From: Ralstonia wenshanensis | Lineage (GTDB): Bacteria; Pseudomonadota; Gammaproteobacteria; Burkholderiales; Burkholderiaceae | Length of the DNA stretch: 64,000 nucleotides | NCBI RefSeq assembly: GCF_021173085.1 | Contig: NZ_CP076412.1 | Location: 1,116,001 to 1,180,000 of the forward strand | Direction: 5' to 3' | In this document: piece after piece, positions 44,899 to 54,089 of the stretch | Layout of the letters: the number at the start of each line of letters is the position of its first letter | Position numbering within the stretch: the stretch's first letter is position 1 | Made by a program: the position numbers and the translations under genes | Notes under the pieces: generated by a model | What the model was told of the DNA's origin: nothing | The model's database searches: none | The model's input: the letters and a program-made list of their open reading frames with translations, nothing else

Positions 44899-45665
44899 CC
44901 ACCACGCCCATCCTGCACGCCACGGGCATCGTCAAGCAGTACGGCAAGTTCACCGCACTGGGCGGCGTCGATTTGCGTGTGATGCCCGGCACGGTCCACT
45001 CCGTCATTGGCCCCAACGGCGCGGGCAAGACCACGCTGTTCCACATGCTCACGGGCACACGCATGATCACCAGCGGCACCATCGTCTTCGATGGCCACGA
45101 CGTGACGCGCGAGGCCGACTACCAGCGCGTGCAGCGCGGCATCGCGCGTTCGTTCCAGGTGACGAGCCTGTTCCCGAGCCTGTCCGTGCGCGAGAACCTG
45201 CGCCTCGCTGCACTCGGTACCACGCCGCGCCGGGCCATGCATGGCTGGCGCCTGCCGCAGGGCGATCTGGCCTGCACCGATACGGTCGACCGCGTGCTGG
45301 ATCGGCTTGAATTGCCGCGCCTGGCCGACACGCCGGCCGCTGCCCTTTCGCACGGCCAGCAGCGCCGGCTGGAAGTCGGCATGGCACTGGCCGCCAACCC
45401 GCGCGCGATCTTCCTCGACGAACCCACCTCAGGCATGGGCGTGGACGACCTGCCCGCCATGAAGGCGCTCATTCGCGGCCTGGCGCAGGACCACACCGTT
45501 GTGCTGATCGAACACAACATGGACATCGTGATGGACATCTCCGACACCATCACCGTCATGCAGCAGGGCAAGGTGCTCATGGAGGGCACGCCCGACGCCG
45601 TACGAGCGGACCCACGCGTGCGCGCCGCGTATCTCGGCAACATGATCACGGGAGGCAAGAAATGA
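44895..45665 (+). CDS. LivG-type ABC ATPase
   Basis: 256 residues with Walker A IGPNGAGKTTLF, signature SHGQQRRLEVGMA (LSGGQ variant) and Walker B AIFLDEPTSG. It energises the importer. Start and stop each overlap the neighbouring gene by four bases. Confidence 0.93.
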   Translation: MTTTPILHATGIVKQYGKFTALGGVDLRVMPGTVHSVIGPNGAGKTTLFHMLTGTRMITSGTIVFDGHDVTREADYQRVQRGIARSFQVTSLFPSLSVRENLRLAALGTTPRRAMHGWRLPQGDLACTDTVDRVLDRLELPRLADTPAAALSHGQQRRLEVGMALAANPRAIFLDEPTSGMGVDDLPAMKALIRGLAQDHTVVLIEHNMDIVMDISDTITVMQQGKVLMEGTPDAVRADPRVRAAYLGNMITGGKK

Positions 45666-46375
45666 CGACGACGGCGATTCTCGACGTTGCAGACCTCCAC
45701 GGCTATTACGGCAAGAGCCACGTGCTGCAGGGCGTGGCGCTATCGGTGGGCGAGGGTGAACTCGTGACGCTGCTCGGCCGCAATGGCGCGGGCAAGTCGA
45801 CCACGCTCAAGGCGATCGCCGGTGTGGTGACGCCGCGTGGGCATGTGCGCTTTCGGGGCAAGGACATTGCCGGACAGCCGGCGCATCGCATTGCCGCGCA
45901 GGGTTTGTGCCTCGTGCCCGAGCATCGCGGCATCTTCAAGCTGCTGACTGTGGAAGAGAACCTCAGGCTCGGCGCGCGGCGGGATTCTCCGTGGCAGCTG
46001 GACGACATCTACCGCATCTTCCCGCGCCTGCACGAGCGGCGCCGCAACGGCGGCGCGAATCTCTCCGGCGGCGAGCAGCAGATGCTGGCCATTGGCCGCG
46101 CGCTGATGAACCACCCGCGCCTGCTGATGTTGGACGAGCCGGTGGAGGGCCTGGCGCCCGTCATCGTGGAAGAGATCGTCGCGCAGTTGAAGATGATCAA
46201 GCAGGCGGGCGTGTCCATCCTGCTGGTCGAGCAGAACCTGGAGGTCTGCACGCAGCTCGCTGACCGCCACGTGATCATTGAACAGGGCCGTGTGGTCTAC
46301 ACCGGCAGCAACGAAGCCTTCCGCGCCGACGACGCCATCAAGGACCGCTACCTTGGTGTCGGCCTGGCTGCATGA
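45662..46375 (+). CDS. LivF-type ABC ATPase
   Basis: 237 residues with Walker A LGRNGAGKSTTLK, signature NLSGGEQQMLAIGRAL and Walker B LLMLDEPVEGLAP. Second ATPase of the importer. Its TGA overlaps the start of the downstream hydrolase gene (ATGA), tying import and intracellular hydrolysis in one operon. Confidence 0.93.
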   Translation: MTTTAILDVADLHGYYGKSHVLQGVALSVGEGELVTLLGRNGAGKSTTLKAIAGVVTPRGHVRFRGKDIAGQPAHRIAAQGLCLVPEHRGIFKLLTVEENLRLGARRDSPWQLDDIYRIFPRLHERRRNGGANLSGGEQQMLAIGRALMNHPRLLMLDEPVEGLAPVIVEEIVAQLKMIKQAGVSILLVEQNLEVCTQLADRHVIIEQGRVVYTGSNEAFRADDAIKDRYLGVGLAA

Positions 46376-47634
46376 ACTCGCGAGAAATGATGACGACAGA
46401 GACTCAACTCCGTATCAACGGCGCGCGCCTGTGGGACACGCTCATGCAGCAGGCCAGCATTGGCGCGACACCCAAGGGTGGCGTGCGGCGCCTGGCGCTG
46501 ACGGATCTCGACCGCCAGGGGCGTGACTTCTTTGTCGCGCAGGCAAAGGCTGCCGGGTGCACCGTGCGCGTCGATGCCATCGGCAATCTGTTCGCACGCC
46601 GCCCCGGGCGCAACAATGCGCTGCCGCCGGTCATGACGGGCAGCCACATCGATACGCAGCCGACCGGCGGCAAGTTCGATGGCAACTACGGCGTGTTTGC
46701 CGGCATCGAGGTCGTGCGCACGCTCAACGACGCGGGCATCGAAACGGAAGCGCCCATCGAAGTGGCCGTGTGGACCAACGAAGAAGGTTCGCGCTTCGTG
46801 CCGGTGATGATGGGCTCCGGCGCGTTCATCGGCGAGTTTGCGCTGGACGCCGTGCTGGCCGCACAAGACCGCGACGGCGTGGCCGTGGGCGAGGCGCTGC
46901 GCAGCATCGGCTACGCGGGGAGCGAGCCGGTGGGCGGCCGAACCGTCGGGGCCTACTTCGAGGCGCATATCGAGCAAGGGCCGGTGCTAGAGGCCCACGC
47001 CACGACGATCGGCGTGGTGACGGGCGCGCTCGGCCAGCGCTGGTACGACGTGGTCCTGACCGGCATGGAGGCGCACGCCGGCCCCACGCCGATGGAGCTG
47101 CGCCGCGATGCGTTGCTGCCCGCCGCAGAACTGGTCGGCATTGCCAACCGCATCGCGCTCGAGCGCCCGCCGCATGCGCGCGCCACGGTGGGCTGTCTGA
47201 GCGTGCATCCGGATTCGCGCAACGTGATTCCGGGCCAAGTATCGATGACGATCGATTTTCGTGCCGCCGACGATGCGATGTTGTCAGACATGGACGCGGC
47301 ACTGCATGAGGCAGTGGCCGAACTGCGCGCACGCAGCGGCATCGACATCGCCTTGCGCCAGGTCGTCTACTTCCCGCCGCAGCCGTTTGACGCGACGCTC
47401 GTGAACGCAGTGCGCAGCGGAGCCCGCAAGCTGGGCTTGTCAGAGATGGATGTGATCAGCGGCGCAGGCCATGACGCGGTCTACCTTGCCCGCGTGGCCC
47501 CCACCGCGATGATCTTCGTGCCGTGCAAGGACGGCATCAGCCACAACGAGATCGAAGACGCCCGCCCCGAACATCTGGAAGCCGGGGCCAACGTGCTGCT
47601 GCACGCGATGCTGCAGGCCGCCGGCCGCGTTTGA
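46372..47634 (+). CDS. M20-family Zn hydrolase, N-carbamoyl-L-amino-acid hydrolase / allantoate amidohydrolase type
   Basis: 420 residues. Metal-binding motifs TGSHIDTQPTGGKFDGNYG, TNEEGSRF and AHIEQGPVLE, with a C-terminal His in KDGISHNEIED, match the hydantoinase/carbamoylase (HyuC/AllC/beta-ureidopropionase) group. It would hydrolyse the amide or ureido bond of an imported compound in the cytoplasm. Translational coupling to the LivF-type ATPase supports that. Exact substrate (carbamoyl amino acid, ureidoglycolate or similar) is undetermined. Confidence 0.88.
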   Translation: MNSREMMTTETQLRINGARLWDTLMQQASIGATPKGGVRRLALTDLDRQGRDFFVAQAKAAGCTVRVDAIGNLFARRPGRNNALPPVMTGSHIDTQPTGGKFDGNYGVFAGIEVVRTLNDAGIETEAPIEVAVWTNEEGSRFVPVMMGSGAFIGEFALDAVLAAQDRDGVAVGEALRSIGYAGSEPVGGRTVGAYFEAHIEQGPVLEAHATTIGVVTGALGQRWYDVVLTGMEAHAGPTPMELRRDALLPAAELVGIANRIALERPPHARATVGCLSVHPDSRNVIPGQVSMTIDFRAADDAMLSDMDAALHEAVAELRARSGIDIALRQVVYFPPQPFDATLVNAVRSGARKLGLSEMDVISGAGHDAVYLARVAPTAMIFVPCKDGISHNEIEDARPEHLEAGANVLLHAMLQAAGRV

Positions 47635-47653
47635 CACCCTCACCCGACCGCCC

Positions 47654-49132
47654 ATGCGTATCCTGATCGCCCGCTTCAATCACGAGACCAATACGTTCTC
47701 GCCGGTGCCGACGCCGTTGGCATCGTTCCATCCGCATTACGGCGATGACGCTTATCGCGCCGCCAAGGGCACGCGCACGGCGGCCGGTGCGTTCATCGAT
47801 CTGGCCGAGGCGGCCGGTGCGGAAATCGTCGTGCCCGTCGTTGCCGGTGCGAACCCCAGCGGACGCGTGGCAGCCGACGCGTACACCACGTTGTGCGACG
47901 CGATTGTCGCGGCTGCGCCCGGGTGCGATGCGCTATTGCTCGACCTGCACGGCGCGATGGTCGCGGAGAACAGCGACGACGGCGAAGGCGATCTGCTCGA
48001 ACGCCTGCGTGCGGTGGCGCCCGACGTGCCGATTGCGGTCGCGCTGGATTTGCATGGCAATCTCACGCAGAAGTTCATCGACCTGGCCGACATCGCAGTC
48101 AGCTTCAAGACGTATCCGCATGTCGACATGTACGAAACCGGCGAGCACGCCGGCCGCCTGCTGTTCGACAAGCTGGCCGGCCGCGCGAATCCCGTGCTCG
48201 CGTGGCGCCGCCTGCCGATGGTCACGCACACGCTGCGCAGCCGCACCGATGAAGGCGCGATGCACCGCGCCGTGGCGCTGGCCAGGCAGGCCGAGCAGGA
48301 AGGCATGCTGGCCGTGTCGATCCTGGCCGGATTCGGGCTGGCGGACATAGCCGCCCCGTGCCTTTCCATCGTGGTGGTCGGCAACGGCGACAAACATGCC
48401 GCCGACGCTGCAGCGCAACGGATTGCCGATGCCATCTGGGCCGACCGCGAAGGGTTCGTCTACCGCTCCGAACCGCTGACCGAATCGATTGCGCGCGCAG
48501 CCAAGTTGGCGGACGCATCGGGCAGCGGCCCCGTGCTGCTGCTCGACCACGGCGACAACTGCATGTCCGGCGGCACGTGCGACGACATGCACGTCCTGCA
48601 CGAAGCGTTGAAGCAAGGCTTGAGCGGCATCGCTGTCGGGCCGGTGTGCGATCCGGAAGCCGTCGCGGCGATGATCGAGGCGGGCGAGGGTGCCACGGTC
48701 ACGCTGCCCATAGGCGACAAGGTGCCGCTCACCCAACTGGGCATCTACCCGGTGCCGCGCGCGCTGACGGGCAAGGTCGTCGCCATCAGCGACGGCGAAT
48801 ACACGATCACGGGGCCCACCTATACCGGGCAACGTATCCGCATGGGCCGCACGGCGCTGCTCGACATCGGCGCGGCGCAGATCGTCGTCACCGAGACGCC
48901 GCAGGAGCATTGGGACCTCGGCATCTTCACGCACATCGGTGTGGACCCACGTGCGGCGCGCTTCGTCCTGTTGAAGTCGCGCATGTATTGCCGGCCCGTG
49001 TTCGTGCCGATTGCCAAGGCCGTGGTGGAGTGCGACGGCGGCGGCGTAACGAGTTCAGACTACGCGCGCTTTCCGTTTGCGAAGGTGCAGCGGCCCGTGT
49101 TTCCGCTCGATGCGGATGCGGCGACTGCCTGA
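47654..49132 (+). CDS. M81-family (MlrC-like) metallohydrolase
   Basis: 492 residues, starting MRILIARFNHETNTFSPVPT, and including the DLHGAMVAENSDDGEGD motif and DHGDNCMSGGTCDDMHVL characteristic of the MlrC group. MlrC degrades linear peptides from the cyanotoxin microcystin; most members act on unknown small peptides or amides. It is the last gene of the operon, 19 bases after the M20 hydrolase, and probably performs a second hydrolytic step on the imported compound. Confidence 0.87.
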   Translation: MRILIARFNHETNTFSPVPTPLASFHPHYGDDAYRAAKGTRTAAGAFIDLAEAAGAEIVVPVVAGANPSGRVAADAYTTLCDAIVAAAPGCDALLLDLHGAMVAENSDDGEGDLLERLRAVAPDVPIAVALDLHGNLTQKFIDLADIAVSFKTYPHVDMYETGEHAGRLLFDKLAGRANPVLAWRRLPMVTHTLRSRTDEGAMHRAVALARQAEQEGMLAVSILAGFGLADIAAPCLSIVVVGNGDKHAADAAAQRIADAIWADREGFVYRSEPLTESIARAAKLADASGSGPVLLLDHGDNCMSGGTCDDMHVLHEALKQGLSGIAVGPVCDPEAVAAMIEAGEGATVTLPIGDKVPLTQLGIYPVPRALTGKVVAISDGEYTITGPTYTGQRIRMGRTALLDIGAAQIVVTETPQEHWDLGIFTHIGVDPRAARFVLLKSRMYCRPVFVPIAKAVVECDGGGVTSSDYARFPFAKVQRPVFPLDADAATA

Positions 49133-49135
49133 GCG

Positions 49136-50188
49136 CTACGCGCTGTCGCGCTCAACGAGCGTGAAACCCACATCGACCGTGCGGCGTTCTTCGTCGCCGT
49201 GTTCGATGCGATCGATCAGCAACGTTGCCGCCAGCTTGCCGATGCCCGTTCCGTCGATGCGGATGGTCGTGAGCGCAGGCGTGGTGTCCTTGGCGAACAC
49301 CTGGTCGCCGTAGCCGACCACGCGAAGTTGGCCGGGCACGGCAATGCCCCGATGTTCCGCTTCCATCAGCACACCGAGCGCAAGGATGTCGGCGCCGCAG
49401 AAGATGGCATCGGTGTCCGGATGCTGCGCGAGCAATGTGCCCAGCGCACGCCGGCCGTCGCCCAGGTTGGCGGGGGATTCGGCGGCAATCATGGGAATGT
49501 CGGCCCCTGAGCCGAAGGCCTTCACGAAAGCTTGCGCGCGTGCCTGCGCGCGGCGGTCGTTCGGCGTGATGACGGCGGCGTGCTTTGCGCCGCGCTGCTT
49601 CAGATAGCGCGCCGCCGCTTGCCCCACCTTCTGGTGTGAGAAGCCCACCAGCATGTCCAGCGGGTTGCGCGTGATGTCCCACGTTTCCACCACCGGCACG
49701 CCGGCAGCCTGCAGCTTCTGCCGCACGCTGGCCGAGTGCACCACGCCGGTCAGCACGATGCCCGCAGGGCGCCGTCCGACGATGGCATCGAGCAGCGCAT
49801 CTTCGCGTGATTCGTCATAGCCGCTCTGGCCGATCAGCAACTGATAGCCCGCCGCAGCCAGTTCTGTGGTGAGCGCGGCCACCGTTTCCTGAAACACGCT
49901 GCCCGCAATCGTCGGGATGAGCGCAACGACCAACCGGCTGCGGTTGGATGCCAGTGATCCCGCCACAAGGTCCGGTGTGTAGCCCGTCTGCCGCACCGCT
50001 TCGCGCACGCGTGCCAGCGTGTCGCCCGACACCAGCTCGGGCGTGTTCAGCGCGCGGGACACCGTCACCTTGGTCACACCCACCAGCTTGGCAAGGTCGC
50101 TCAATGTGACGCGCCCGGTGCTCTTGCGCGCGCGGCGTGTGGCGGGGGGCGCGGTATCTACGAGGGACACGGTGGTGGGCTTGGTCAC
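49136..50188 (-). CDS. LacI-family repressor, gluconate-repressor-like
   Basis: 350 residues from a GTG at 50188; an upstream TTG at 50236 is possible, and neither has a strong ribosome-binding site. The N-terminal HTH (VTLSDLAKLVGVTKVTVSRA) and ligand domain ending DVGFTLVERDSA resemble the E. coli GntR/IdnR gluconate repressors. It diverges from the sugar-acid operon, and the intergenic palindrome at 50267-50295 matches the ATGTTA/TAACAT operators of that subfamily. Confidence 0.87.
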   Translation of the reverse strand: MTKPTTVSLVDTAPPATRRARKSTGRVTLSDLAKLVGVTKVTVSRALNTPELVSGDTLARVREAVRQTGYTPDLVAGSLASNRSRLVVALIPTIAGSVFQETVAALTTELAAAGYQLLIGQSGYDESREDALLDAIVGRRPAGIVLTGVVHSASVRQKLQAAGVPVVETWDITRNPLDMLVGFSHQKVGQAAARYLKQRGAKHAAVITPNDRRAQARAQAFVKAFGSGADIPMIAAESPANLGDGRRALGTLLAQHPDTDAIFCGADILALGVLMEAEHRGIAVPGQLRVVGYGDQVFAKDTTPALTTIRIDGTGIGKLAATLLIDRIEHGDEERRTVDVGFTLVERDSA

Positions 50189-50266
50189 GTGATCGATGGG
50201 CCGATTAGGGAAACACAGGGAAAAAGGGGCTAGCAATTATCGCAAAACGCGTCTACGATTGCGCAA

Positions 50267-50295
50267 ATGTTACCGGTTACATAAACCGGTAACAT
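50267..50295. promoter_or_regulatory. GntR(LacI)-type operator of the sugar-acid operon
   Basis: Perfect 12-bp inverted arms ATGTTACCGGTT (50267-50278) and AACCGGTAACAT (50284-50295), 5-base spacer. Each arm contains an ATGTTACC/GGTAACAT element like those bound by gluconate-type LacI repressors, and the two ACCGGT cores could also be two overlapping operators. It lies 55 bases before the UxaA-family start. Confidence 0.72.
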
Positions 50296-50349
50296 GAAAA
50301 CTGACGATAAACGACGGCTGCACCAGAAGACAGCCCGGAGGAGCAAAGG

Positions 50350-51897
50350 ATGTTGCAGGCAACCCCAACGTACGCTGGGCCGCTGATTCAGTTGAACGCG
50401 GCAGACGACGTGCTGATTGCGCGCGAAGGGCTGTCGCTTGGGGCGAACCTGTCGATCAACGGCACGACGGTGCGCCTGCGCGCGCAGGTGCCGGCCGGTC
50501 ACAAGATCGCCGCGCGGCGGATCCCGCAGGGCGAAGCCATCCGCAAGTACGACACGATCATTGGCCGGGCAGCGCGCGACATCGAAGCCGGCGAGCACGT
50601 TCATACGCACAACGTCGAGCTGATCGATTACGCACGCGACCCCGGCTTTGGCCTGGATGTGCGCCCGGTCGATTACATCCCGGAGGCGCAGCGCGCAACG
50701 TTCAATGGCATCGTCCGGCACGATGGCCGTGTGGCCACGCGCAACTTCATCGGCATCCTGGCGTCGGTCAACTGCTCGTCCACCGTCATCAAGAACATTG
50801 CGGCGTGGTTCACGCCCGAGCGCCTGGCGCCGTTTCCCAATGTGGATGGCGTGGTGGCGTTTGCACAGACGAGCGGTTGCGGGATGTCGTCGCCATCGGA
50901 GCATTTCGATGTGCTGCGCCGCACGCTGGCGGGCTATGCGCGGCATCCGAACCTGGCGGGTGTGCTGATCGTCGGCTTGGGCTGCGAGCGCAACCAGGTG
51001 GCGGATTTGATGACGAGCCAAGACCTGGAAGCCGGCAAGCTGATGCACACGCTGGTGATGCAGGACACGGGCGGCACGCGCGCCACCATCGAGGCGGGCA
51101 TCAGCGCCATCCAGAAGATGCTGCCGGTGGCCAACGACATCGTTCGCCGCCCGGTATCGGCCAGTCATATCAAGATCGGCCTGGAGTGCGGCGGTTCCGA
51201 TGGCTTCTCGGGCATTACCGCCAACCCGGCGCTCGGTGCGGCGATGGATCTGCTGGTGCGCCATGGCGGCACGGCCATCCTGTCGGAAACGCCGGAGATT
51301 CACGGCGTGGAAACGATGCTCACGCGCCGTGCGGTATCGCCGGAGGTCGGCCAGAAGCTGCTCGACCGGCTCGCCTGGTGGGAGAACTACACCCGCGGCC
51401 ACAACGGCCAGTTCAACGGCGTGGTGGGCCCCGGCAACCAGCAGGGCGGTCTGGTCAACATCTTCGAAAAGTCGCTCGGCTCGGCCATGAAGGGCGGCAC
51501 TACGCCGCTGCAGGCCGTCTACGAATACGCCGAGCCCATCGACCGCGCGGGCTTTGTCTTCATGGATTCGCCCGGCTACGACCCGGTCGCCGTGACGGGC
51601 CAGATTGCCAGCGGCGCCAACCTCATCTGCTTCACCACGGGGCGCGGCTCGATGTTCGGCTCCAAGCCCGCACCGACGATCAAGCTCGCCAGCAACACGC
51701 CCATGTTCCGCAGGCTTGAAGAAGACATGGACATCAACTGCGGCCGCATTCTCGACGGCGAACGTTCGGTGGAAGAGATGGGCCAGGACATCTTCGAGCA
51801 CATCCTGCGCACCGCCTCGGGCGAGCGCACCAAGAGCGAACTGCTCGGTCTTGGAGACCATGAATTCGTGCCCTGGCACATGGGCATCGTGAGTTAA
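50350..51897 (+). CDS. UxaA/GarD-family sugar-acid dehydratase
   Basis: 515 residues from the ATG at 50350, preceded by GGAGGAGCAAAGG. An N-terminal SAF-like domain (about 1-100) is followed by the dehydratase domain, so it is the fused form seen in altronate and galactarate dehydratases. Conserved Cys lie in SVNCSSTVI, TSGCGMSSPSEH, GLGCERNQ and LECGGSDGFSG; these enzymes need Fe2+. It should remove water from an aldonic or aldaric acid, giving a 2-keto-3-deoxy sugar acid. First gene of the operon. Confidence 0.88.
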   Translation: MLQATPTYAGPLIQLNAADDVLIAREGLSLGANLSINGTTVRLRAQVPAGHKIAARRIPQGEAIRKYDTIIGRAARDIEAGEHVHTHNVELIDYARDPGFGLDVRPVDYIPEAQRATFNGIVRHDGRVATRNFIGILASVNCSSTVIKNIAAWFTPERLAPFPNVDGVVAFAQTSGCGMSSPSEHFDVLRRTLAGYARHPNLAGVLIVGLGCERNQVADLMTSQDLEAGKLMHTLVMQDTGGTRATIEAGISAIQKMLPVANDIVRRPVSASHIKIGLECGGSDGFSGITANPALGAAMDLLVRHGGTAILSETPEIHGVETMLTRRAVSPEVGQKLLDRLAWWENYTRGHNGQFNGVVGPGNQQGGLVNIFEKSLGSAMKGGTTPLQAVYEYAEPIDRAGFVFMDSPGYDPVAVTGQIASGANLICFTTGRGSMFGSKPAPTIKLASNTPMFRRLEEDMDINCGRILDGERSVEEMGQDIFEHILRTASGERTKSELLGLGDHEFVPWHMGIVS

Positions 51898-51947
51898 CGC
51901 CTCGACTCGAAGGCACGCATCACCTATTACAAAACAGGAGACAAACC

Positions 51948-53288
51948 ATGCAGGACATATCACAGGGCGGCCCGCGCTCGAAAGTGCGCTGGGTCGTCGC
52001 CGGCCTCATGTGGGCGGCGATTGCCATCAACTACATCGACCGTACCGTGCTGTCGGCCGCCGCGCCGCACATCCAGAAGGAGTTCCACCTGAGCGCGGTG
52101 GAGATGGGCGTCGTCATGTCCGCGTTCTTCTGGTCGTATGCGCTGTTGCAGTTGCCGGCGGGCATTCTGGCCGACCGCTTCGGGCAGAAGAAGGTGCTCG
52201 GGTTTGCGGTGCTGTGGTGGTCCGTTGCGACGGCGTTGACAGGACTGGCAAACGGCTTCAAGTCGCTGGTGGGCCTGCGTGTGGCGTTGGGCATCGGCGA
52301 GGCCGGTGCGTACCCGAGCAGCGCGGGCATCACGGGGCGCTGGTTCCCCAAACAGGAACGCGCCACGGTGGCGGCCATTTTCGATAGCGGCTCCAAGCTG
52401 GGCAGCGCTGTCGCCTTGCCGCTCATCGCGTGGCTGCTGGTGATGTTCGATTGGAAGATCACCTTTGCGGTGACGGGCGCGCTAGGCATTGTGTGGGCGG
52501 TGGTGTGGTGGGCGGTGTTCAAGGAAACGCCCGAAGCGCACAAGGGCGTGAACGCTGCCGAGTTGGCCCACATCCAGCGCGGCCTGCCGCCAGCTCGTAG
52601 CAAGGATGAACCCAAGGTGCCCTGGACGAAGCTGCTGACGCACCGGAACATCTGGGCGATGTGCATCGGCTTCTTCATGATCAACTACAACTCATACTTC
52701 TTCATCACGTGGCTGCCGACGTACCTCGTCAAGGAGCGCGGCATGGGCCTGATGCAGATGGGCCTCATGGCGTCGCTGCCGCTGTTCGTGTCGATGTTCG
52801 TGGAGGTGTTTGCGGGCTGGGCGTCGGACCGCGTGTATGCCTCGGGCAAGCTGTCGCTCACGGCCACACGCAAGCTGTTCCTCATCATCGGCCTGGTGAT
52901 GGCGTCGAGCATCGGGCTGGCTGCGTTCGCGCAATCGGCGGTGGTGGCGGTCATCCTGCTGTGCATCGCCAAGTCGGGCACGACGGTGGCGGCGTCGCAA
53001 GTGTGGGCGCTGCCGGCCGATGTGGCACCGGGCAACAACGTGTCGATGGTGGCGGGCCTGCAGAACAGCGTGTCGAACATGGGCGGCGTGGTCGGCCCGA
53101 TCGTCACCGGCGCCATCGTGGGCGCCACGGGTTCGTTCATTCCGGCGCTGGTATTTTCCGCCGCGCTGATCGGCCTCGCGATCCTGAATTACCTCTTCCT
53201 GCTCGGCAAGGTGGAACCCATCAGCTTCGAGCCCATTTCTGAAACACTCCATTCGCATGACCAACGCAATGCAAACGCCCGCGCTTAA
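51948..53288 (+). CDS. MFS importer, anion:cation symporter (hexonate/hexuronate) family
   Basis: 446 residues, twelve helices, with the ACS-family signature [20 protein letters not shown] and, after helix 2, [34 protein letters not shown] is also typical. Members such as ExuT, GudP and DgoT carry hexuronates, glucarate or galactonate. In this operon it imports the sugar acid that the dehydratase uses. Preceded by CAGGAGAC. Confidence 0.92.
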   Translation: MQDISQGGPRSKVRWVVAGLMWAAIAINYIDRTVLSAAAPHIQKEFHLSAVEMGVVMSAFFWSYALLQLPAGILADRFGQKKVLGFAVLWWSVATALTGLANGFKSLVGLRVALGIGEAGAYPSSAGITGRWFPKQERATVAAIFDSGSKLGSAVALPLIAWLLVMFDWKITFAVTGALGIVWAVVWWAVFKETPEAHKGVNAAELAHIQRGLPPARSKDEPKVPWTKLLTHRNIWAMCIGFFMINYNSYFFITWLPTYLVKERGMGLMQMGLMASLPLFVSMFVEVFAGWASDRVYASGKLSLTATRKLFLIIGLVMASSIGLAAFAQSAVVAVILLCIAKSGTTVAASQVWALPADVAPGNNVSMVAGLQNSVSNMGGVVGPIVTGAIVGATGSFIPALVFSAALIGLAILNYLFLLGKVEPISFEPISETLHSHDQRNANARA

Positions 53289-54060
53289 CCGCCCGAACAG
53301 TTTCAAGGCCGCGCTGGCCGCCAGGCAACGCCAGATCGGCTTCTGGCTGGCGATGAGCGATCCGTACTTGGCGGAGGTGAGTGCCACTGCCGGCTTCGAC
53401 TGGCTGCTGATCGACAGCGAGCACGCCCCGAATGATGTACGCACGATCCTCGCGCAACTGCAGGCGGTGGCGCCGTACCGCGCCGAGCCCATCGTGCGCC
53501 CGTACAACGGCGATCCATCGCTCATCAAGCGCTTGCTCGACATTGGCGCGCGCACGCTACTGGTGCCGATGGTCGACACGGCGGAAGAGGCGCGCGAACT
53601 CGTGCGCGCGGTGCGCTATCCGCCGCACGGCATTCGCGGCGTGGGCAGTGCCGTGGGCCGCGCATCGCGCTGGAGCGCCCGCACCGATTACCTGCAGGTT
53701 GCCGATGACGAAGCGTGTCTGCTCGTCCAGGCAGAGACCGTCACCGCGCTGCAAAACCTCGAAGCCATCTGCGATGTGGATGGCGTGGACGGCGTGTTCA
53801 TCGGCCCGGCGGATCTGGCAGCGTCGATGGGCCACCGTGGCAATGCAGGCCACCCCGATGTGCAGGCTGCCATCGACAACGCCGTGCGCACGATTGTTGC
53901 GTCGGGCAAGGCCGCCGGCACGTTGACGTCCGATGCGGCGCTTGCACGTCACTATCTGGAGCTGGGCTGCACCTTCGTTGCCACCGGTGTTGATATCCTG
54001 ATGTTCGCCAACGGCGCCCGTAAGCTCGCCCGCGAGTTCATCGCGCCGCAAGGTGCCTGA
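53257..54060 (+). CDS. hpaI: HpcH/HpaI-type class II aldolase
   Basis: 267 residues; the ATG at 53257 lies in the end of the transporter gene (32-base overlap), with a second ATG at 53269. Close to HpaI over its whole length: [68 protein letters not shown]. It contains the His-Glu-Asp metal/base set of the family. HpaI-type enzymes cleave 2-keto-4-hydroxy acids to pyruvate and an aldehyde and accept 2-keto-3-deoxy sugar acids, which fits the dehydratase product. Confidence 0.87.
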   Translation: MTNAMQTPALNRPNSFKAALAARQRQIGFWLAMSDPYLAEVSATAGFDWLLIDSEHAPNDVRTILAQLQAVAPYRAEPIVRPYNGDPSLIKRLLDIGARTLLVPMVDTAEEARELVRAVRYPPHGIRGVGSAVGRASRWSARTDYLQVADDEACLLVQAETVTALQNLEAICDVDGVDGVFIGPADLAASMGHRGNAGHPDVQAAIDNAVRTIVASGKAAGTLTSDAALARHYLELGCTFVATGVDILMFANGARKLAREFIAPQGA

Positions 54061-54089
54061 TTCTTCTTCCTCTTCCTACCAGATCTGAC

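Noticed and set aside
50230-51963. 577-codon minus-strand frame under the dehydratase gene
   Set aside because: Product has no domain pattern and mirrors codon bias of the plus-strand UxaA-family gene.
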